Shown here: positions 8,789-13,804 of the stretch, piece by piece
Layout: each line of letters begins with the position of its first letter
Numbering within the stretch: the first letter of the stretch is position 1
Assembly: GCA_910592005.1 (NCBI GenBank)
Contig: CAJVPP010002701.1
Coordinates: 1 to 13,804, forward strand
Direction of reading: 5' to 3'
Origin: Funneliformis mosseae
Taxonomy: Eukaryota > Glomeromycota > Glomeromycetes > Glomerales > Glomeraceae
Length of the DNA stretch: 13,804 bases
Translations under genes and position numbers: made by a program
The notes under the pieces: model-generated
Databases searched by the model: none
Told to the model about the DNA's origin: nothing
The model's input: the letters and a program-made list of their open reading frames with translations, nothing else

Positions 8789-10033
8789 TTAATATTTAAT
8801 TATACTTATTACTATAATTTAAAGTTAATTAAATTTTCATTTAAAAAAAAAAAAATTAATAATTAATAATATAATAGATAATAAGTTATTTTTATTAATT
8901 ATTAATATTTGATTATACTGGTTACTATAATTTAAAATCAATTAAATTTTTTATTTAAAAAAATAAATTTTATTAAAGTATGCATTATTCTTATTAATTA
9001 TTAATATTTATTTATACTTATTATTATAATTTAAAATTAATAAATTATTTATTTAAAAAAAAAATTAATAATAAATAATTTAAATTGTAAGTTATTTTAT
9101 TATTTAATTATATTTGTTACTATAATTTAAAGACAATTAAATTTTTTATTTAAAAAAATAATTTTATTAGATAATAAGTTTATTTTTATTGATTATTAGT
9201 ATTTAATTATATTTATTACTATATTTAAAATCAATTAATTTTTTATTTAAAAATATAAATTTTATTAGATGATAAATTATTTTTATTGATTATCAATATT
9301 TAATTATAATTATATTGTAATTTAAAATCAGCTAATTTTTTATAAATTTTATTATATGGTAAGCTATTTTATTGATTATCAGTATTTAATTATATTTGTT
9401 TATTGTAATTTAAAATTGACTAAATTTTTTATTTAAAAAAATAAATTTTATTAGGGAGTAAGTTATTTTTATTGATTATTAGTATTTAATTATACTTGTT
9501 ACAATAATATAAAGTTAACTAAATTTTTTATTTAAAAAAAATAATTAATAATTAATAATATAATAAATGATAAATTATTTAATTAATTATCAATATTTAA
9601 TCATACTTATTATAATTAAAATCAACTAAATTTTTATTTAAAAAAATAAATTTTATTAGGAAGTAAGTTATTTTTATTAACAATTAGTATTTAATATTTG
9701 TTTTTATAATTTAAACTTATTTAAATTTTTTATTTAAAAAAATAGATTTTATTAGAAAATAAGTTATTTTTATTGATTATTAACATTTAATATACTTATT
9801 ACTATAATTTAAAATCAACTAAATTTTTTATTAAAGAGTTAGTTATTTTTATTGATTATCAGTATTTAATTAAATTTATTACTGTAATTTAAAGTCATTT
9901 AAATTTTTTATTTAAAAAATAATTAATAATATAATAGATAGTAAGTTAATTTTATTGATTATTTAATTATATTTTATTACTTTAATATCAATTAAATTAT
10001 AAATATTTATTTAAAAAATAAATTTATTAAAAG
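8789..10033 (+). repeat. Tandem intron-like repeat array (segment 3)
   Basis: The array continues right after the Tc1 TA duplication for about 13 units, with junctions near 8880, 8978, 9077, 9173, 9267, 9357, 9457, 9563, 9662, 9757, 9838, 9933 and 10031. Typical units keep TTTTATTAG, three bases, then GTAAGTTATTTTTATTG. Variants include the AATTAATAATATAATAG ending (8877, 9560, 9930) and donors changed from GTAA to ATAA (9176, 9270, 9760). One unit near 9830 is truncated. The last unit ends in TTATTAA instead of TTATTAG, then AAG and GTAAGT at 10034. Confidence 0.85.
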
Positions 10034-10215
10034 GTAAGTTACTTTTTCTTTTTATTAATATATATATATATTTTAAGTATAATTAAAATAATAACATAAA
10101 GTATTATTATTATATATTTTATATACTGTATATATCTATTAAGTAAGTTTTATATTTTTATGTTTTAAAATAATAATAAAATCATATTTTATAATATCAA
10201 TATTATATTATTTAG
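10034..10215 (+). other. Candidate last intron, joining the array to the kinase exon
   Basis: The segment starts with the donor GTAAGT (10034) of the last array unit and runs through a TA-rich stretch (TATATATATATA near 10065) unlike the array. It ends in TATTATTTAG at 10215, directly before the kinase reading frame. The acceptor leaves the kinase in phase 1 (two bases, then AAA AAG ATT TGT), the phase used by the candidate microexons at 1671-2444. I see no branch site as clear as the CTAAA of the array units. Confidence 0.35.
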
Positions 10216-10592
10216 AAAAAAAGATTTGTTTAAATTGTAATAAAAATAATACTAGATATAAATGGTATAAAGGATGTTATTCTAATTTATTTTAACAAAG
10301 TTTTTTTAATTAGACTAGTAAAAATAAATTTATTAATGAATTTATTCAAAATTTTCAAATAAATGCTCAAAATAAAAGGCAATTATTAAAATGGATTTTT
10401 TATGATAAATTTAAAAATATTAAGTATCTTAATAAAGAAGGATTTAGTGTTATCTATAAAGCAAATTAAACTAATAGATTTATTATATCATATAAATATA
10501 AAAATAAAAAATGGATTAAAAGTGGTAATATTAATATAATTCTTAAAAGTTTTGATAAATTATCAAATCTAAATAAGAAATTTTTAAATGAG

Positions 10593-10658
10593 ATATAAAT
10601 TAATAATTATATTTAATTTTAAATAATAAGTATTTAAATTAATTTATTTTTAATTTAG
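10593..10658 (+). other. Probable kinase intron with damaged donor
   Basis: The kinase frame FLNE ends at 10592 and resumes at 10659 with a KYHYKYYSQLKN stretch that fits the following part of the domain. The 66-bp gap ends TTTTTAATTTAG. It begins ATATAAAT, one G to A change from a GTATAAAT donor. The first codon after it is TGA, where Trp is expected. Confidence 0.5.
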
Positions 10659-10742
10659 TGAAAATATCATTATAAATATTATAGTCAATTAAAAATATAT
10701 TTAAATGAAAATATTATTCAATTATATAGATTTACTTAAGAT

Positions 10743-10922
10743 TATAGATGAAGGATGAAACTCTTTAATAACAATCAAAACTTAGACAAAACTATATTAA
10801 AATCATAATAAGGGATACGATGAAACCCATTCGATACGATAAAAGTCAAAACTGTCAAAACTATATTAAAAACATAGAAAAGAGTATAATAAAATTATTT
10901 TGAGGAGGTTTTGGCAGGCATC
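10743..10922 (+). repeat. Insert of degenerate 70-bp tandem repeats inside the kinase domain
   Basis: The kinase motif F-T-Q-D is present twice, as TTTACTTAAGAT (10731-10742) and TATACTCAAGAT (10923-10934), 192 bp or exactly 64 codons apart. Between them lie about two and a half copies of a 70-bp unit: CAAAACTATATTAAAA occurs near 10787 and 10857, preceded by GGATGAAAC or CGATGAAAC at 10754 and 10818. The segment has no counterpart in the kinase fold. The flanking copies could be a target duplication of an inserted element or the product of slippage. Confidence 0.55.
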
Positions 10923-11782
10923 TATACTCAAGATCCAAATACTTTAAATTATATGGTAATAATGAAATATGCAATAAATAATAATTTGAGAAAAAATTTA
11001 TCAAATATAGTTAAAGATAAATAGATTATAAAATTATTACAATTAAATAATATTATTAGTAAACTTGAGAAAATACATCAAAAGAATCTTATTTATTGTG
11101 ATTTTCATTATGGTAATATTTTAATTATTAGGGATAATATTTTATCTATTAATAATTTAGAATTATGTAAACCTGTAAATTATTTTCAAACATGTAAAAA
11201 AAATGATATTTATAATGTTTTACCATTTATAGCTCCTGAAATTTTAAGAGGATAGCATTATACTTTAGCTAGTGATATATATAGTTTTTCTATAATTATA
11301 TAAGAATTAATATTAGAAGTTCCTTCATTTAACAATGAAGCTCATAATCTTCAATTTAGTTTAGATATTTGTAAAGATAAACGTTCTAAAATTATTAAAA
11401 ATATTTCTAAATATTATATAAACTTAATGAAAAAATATTAGAATGTGAATCTATTAAATCAGCCAACAGCATTAGAATTTAAAAGAGTTATTATAAAATA
11501 GTTTAGCAATATTATTAATAAAAATTATAATATGGAATTAAAAGATGATATTATAGATTTTATAAACCTGACAAAATATTTAAAAAAAATCAAAATAATA
11601 ATTTAAACATTATTATAAATCATCTACAAGTATTTTATATAAGTCATTTACTTGATTTTACTAAAAAATTAAATGAAATTTTAGATCATAAAACAAAAAA
11701 TTTAGAAATTAGTCAAAGTATTGGTAATTATTATAATATTTATAAAATATATAAATTTAATAATTTTTTTTAATTTAATATA

Positions 11783-11954
11783 CAGTCAACTCTTGTTATA
11801 ATAAACTCTATATCCTAAACCTCAACTTTGCTATAAGGCTATAGTAAAGATTTTAAAAGATTTGATTATCCAATTCACTATAACAAGAGTATTTTTATTA
11901 TATTTATTCAAAAAATTTGTTATATTAAGAGTTTATTATATCAAAAGTTGACTG
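11783..11954. mobile_element. 172-bp pogo-like MITE with TA target duplication
   Basis: CAGTCAACTCTTGTTATAAT (11783-11802) is matched by the complement of ATATCAAAAGTTGACTG at the right end. The match extends about 26 bases with two mismatches, to AAACTC. TA flanks both ends (11781-11782 and 11955-11956). A further inverted copy of the end, CACTATAACAAGAG, sits inside at about 11877-11890. Ends of the form CAGTnnACTCTnGTTATAA are typical of pogo/Tigger-type elements. It has no coding capacity and sits 9 bp after the kinase stop codon. Confidence 0.85.
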
Positions 11955-11956
11955 TA

Positions 11957-12405
11957 TATATTTTTAATTTAATAGAAGTATTAAATATTATAAATGATAA
12001 ATAAGTAAGTAATTTAAATATTAAATTAATTTATATATTTTAATTATTTATATTAATTTATTTTTATAATAGATAAAAATAATTAAAATCTATTTATAAA
12101 TATATTAAATATTTTATTTTTCTTTTATTATTATATTATATTATTATAATTTTATAAAATATTTATTTAATAACATTATATATAAAATATATATTATAAT
12201 AAATACAATTTGTAATTATTCAAATAAACTTTTATATATAAATTAATTTATAATGATTAAATTAATTAAAATATGAATTATTAATGCTTATTAAATTAAT
12301 TTTTTAATAAATAATTAAGATTAATATTAATATAAGTAAATTAAATTAATTATAAAATAGAAATAAATCTAAAAATTTAAAATTTAAGTGCAATTTAATT
12401 AATTA
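11957..12405. other. Very AT-rich spacer, no gene seen
   Basis: Short A/T words dominate on both strands. I find no coding frame, no clear tandem unit and no transposon ends between the pogo-like MITE and the element starting at 12408. Confidence 0.5.
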
Positions 12406-12407
12406 TA

Positions 12408-12933
12408 CAGTTAATGACCAAAATTATGCAGATATTTTGATTTGTTAAAATTAGGCAGATCGATTATGTGATTATATAATTAAAAATAATATGTTATTTA
12501 CTTATGATGATAAACAATATCCAAACCTTTTCTCTTTTAAATAATTTTATGTCAAATATGAAAGTATATATTTCTAAAATTTGTAATGCTATACTTATAG
12601 TTATAAATATGAATAGTTAAATTATATTATAGCTAAACAGTTAGGATACATATTTATATTATTTTTAAATGTCTTTACGAAATTGATTCTTTAACACTAA
12701 TTTCACTACTATCTAATATTAAAATACTTGAAAAGTATGTAAAGGATAGATAAAAAAATTTTTTTTTAAAATATTTAAAAAACTGATTGGTAGTATGCTA
12801 TGGTAAATTACTGTAAATAGAAATAGGATTAATTATTAAATTTGAATTTATTTTGTTAAAATTTTATTTTTATTATATTATGTATATATAATTTTTTGAT
12901 TTTAAAATGTTTGCATAATTTGGTCATTGATTA
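12408..12933. mobile_element. Second TA-flanked inverted-repeat element, about 526 bp
   Basis: The left end CAGTTAATGACCAAAATTAT (12408 on) continues with GCA. It pairs with the complement of the right end, TAATCAATGACCAAATTATG, continuing CA (12933 backwards). The differences in the first bases are transitions that would derive from CAGTCAATGACC. TA is found on both sides (12406-12407 and 12934-12935). The interior holds no recognisable transposase, so it is probably a non-autonomous or internally deleted Tc1/mariner-type element. Similarity outside the TA (TGCAATTTAATT against TGCAATTAAATT) leaves the exact borders slightly uncertain. Confidence 0.6.
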
Positions 12934-12935
12934 TA

Positions 12936-13804
12936 CTATAAGTAAATTTAATTGCAATTCAATTGTATTATTTTTAATTGAGTAACAATCTTAACTAATA
13001 TTATATAATTAATAATATATAATATAATTTTAGTATGTATCAATATTTATATTAATTACATTATATAATATTTGAAATTTTCTTTATATTATATTTTATA
13101 ATTTTAATTAATATAATAATTACAATATAATTATTCATTTTTATGATTTAATTATTTTTATTTCAAATATTCAATTATTTATATATAACTATTATTTTAT
13201 TATAATTTAATTATCTTAAATAATTGTCATCTTTTTCTTTAATTAAATATTAATATTAGCTTTAACTTTAATTGAAAGATTTTTAAACAAATAATTTTCT
13301 TATTTTTCAATAATTATTATTTTAAATTAACTATTGACTTATATTTAAATAAATTAATTTATATTAAATAAAATCAAGATATTTTAATTAAAAGTGTATT
13401 AAATCAGATAAAAGTTAGAATTTGATTATAGAATTTGCATATCTGACTTAATTTAGCATTTAAATACTATGTATTTAAATATTAACTTTAAGTTTATTTA
13501 TTTATAAGACAATTATTGCTTAATGAAAAAATTTAGTAGAATTAAATTTATTAGCGTTGTCACTGTAAAATTCTTCAACTCAAGGTGGTCACATTATCAA
13601 GTCTTTACTTAAAATTCCTAACTACAGCTTACTGCGATCAAGATGTTAGAATCTGTCTAATTCTTAACTTTACCAAATTTACATGTTAGATTTATACAAA
13701 TTTATCAAGTATAAAGACTTGAAAGATAATATGGGTTGATTGCTAGAAAAATCAGGTTCCAGGAATTTTTTAACAAAATTGAGATTTTTATTGCATTTTA
13801 GTTT
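12936..13804. other. AT-rich tail, no gene recognised; one short inverted repeat
   Basis: Up to about 13540 the sequence is nearly pure A/T. After that, composition becomes more balanced, which could mark the edge of a gene or older unique DNA, but translated frames on both strands are broken and unfamiliar. TATCAAGTCTTTACTT (about 13597-13612) is matched in reverse by AAGTATAAAGACTTGA (about 13707-13722), giving an imperfect 110-bp-spaced inverted pair. Confidence 0.4.

Larger units (their letters stand above)
10216..11773 (+). pseudogene. Zinc-motif plus protein kinase pseudogene (Glomeromycotina-type)
   Basis: Reading in phase 1 from 10216: a CxxC motif and a later Cys (ICLNCN, GCYSNLF), a WTSGN-like motif whose Trp is TAG, then KWIFYDKFKNIKYL entering the kinase domain. 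The Gly-rich loop reads NKEGFSVIYKA (10431-10460); the ATP lysine is in IILKSF (Lys codon 10545-10547). After a probable 66-bp intron (10593-10658) and an inserted segment (10743-10922) come TQDPNTLNYM, the catalytic loop YCDFHYGNIL (Asp 11100-11102) and NLE where DLG/DFG is expected (11154-11162). APEIL at 11232-11246, SDIYSFSII and PTALEF follow. The tail HLLDFTKKLNEIL ends at TAA 11771-11773 after a frameshift near 11580. Stops replace Trp or Gln at several places. Loss of the metal-binding Asp means that even a repaired product would be a pseudokinase. The related family is hugely expanded in these fungi. Confidence 0.85.

Noticed and set aside
2921..10033. CRISPR array
   Set aside because: Repeats are contiguous, about 97 bp, very AT-rich and lack unique spacers of constant length; the context is eukaryotic.
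2921..10033. Centromeric or telomeric satellite
   Set aside because: Possible in principle from AT content, but the array is only about 3.5 kb once the transposons are removed, and there is no telomere-like motif.
10216..11773. Altered genetic code with TAA/TAG read as Gln, which would open several frames
   Set aside because: Several stops sit where the kinase family has Trp, and frameshifts and eroded catalytic motifs are also present, so mutational decay explains them better.
13540..13804. Gene fragment in the more balanced sequence at the right edge
   Set aside because: All frames on both strands contain several stops and no familiar motif; it stays unassigned.

Overview
The window is very AT-rich eukaryotic DNA with decayed protein-coding remnants, tandem repeats and transposons. 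The best fit is a nuclear contig of an arbuscular mycorrhizal fungus (Glomeromycotina, Rhizophagus/Gigaspora-like). Three things point there: a zinc-motif plus kinase gene of the type hugely expanded in these fungi, a DDE transposase-like gene of a kind I associate with their genomes, and Tc1/pogo-type elements. The assignment rests on recognition of translated fragments, not on a search. There is no intact long open reading frame; almost everything coding is broken or split into tiny exons.

Layout. 1-1670: unique AT-rich sequence with a short in-frame tandem repeat (about 381-595), an 11-bp perfect hairpin (1168-1194) and an intron-like segment (1289-1346). 1671-2444: a candidate split gene made of a hydrophobic leader exon and very short exons (39, 21, 21 and 33 nt), all in phase 1. 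2445-10034: an array of roughly 97-98-bp repeats in which each unit looks like an intron (GTAAGT-type donor, CTAAA branch-like motif, TTTTATTAG acceptor), with about 3 nt between one acceptor and the next donor. Two transposons sit in this array and their empty sites can be reconstructed exactly: a 2794-bp element with 27-bp inverted ends and a TTA duplication (4270-7063), and a 1306-bp Tc1-type element with a TA duplication (7481-8786). 10216-11773: a degenerate zinc-motif/kinase gene that starts directly at an AG acceptor, in the same phase 1 as the upstream exons. 11783-11954: a 172-bp pogo-like MITE. 12408-12933: a second TA-flanked inverted-repeat element. The rest is AT-rich sequence without recognisable genes.

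The most interesting possibility is that 1671-11773 is, or descends from, one transcription unit: leader, phase-1 microexons, a long tandem array of intron-like units with triplet exons, then a kinase exon. Transposons and point mutations have damaged it. Alternatively, a small secreted-effector-like microexon gene and a kinase pseudogene flank a satellite that grew from intron sequence. Throughout the decayed genes and transposon ends the damage is mostly C to T and G to A (Trp and Gln codons to stops, Gly to Glu/Ser in the kinase loop, Asp-Leu-Gly to Asn-Leu-Glu), which resembles repeat-induced mutation or strong cytosine deamination.
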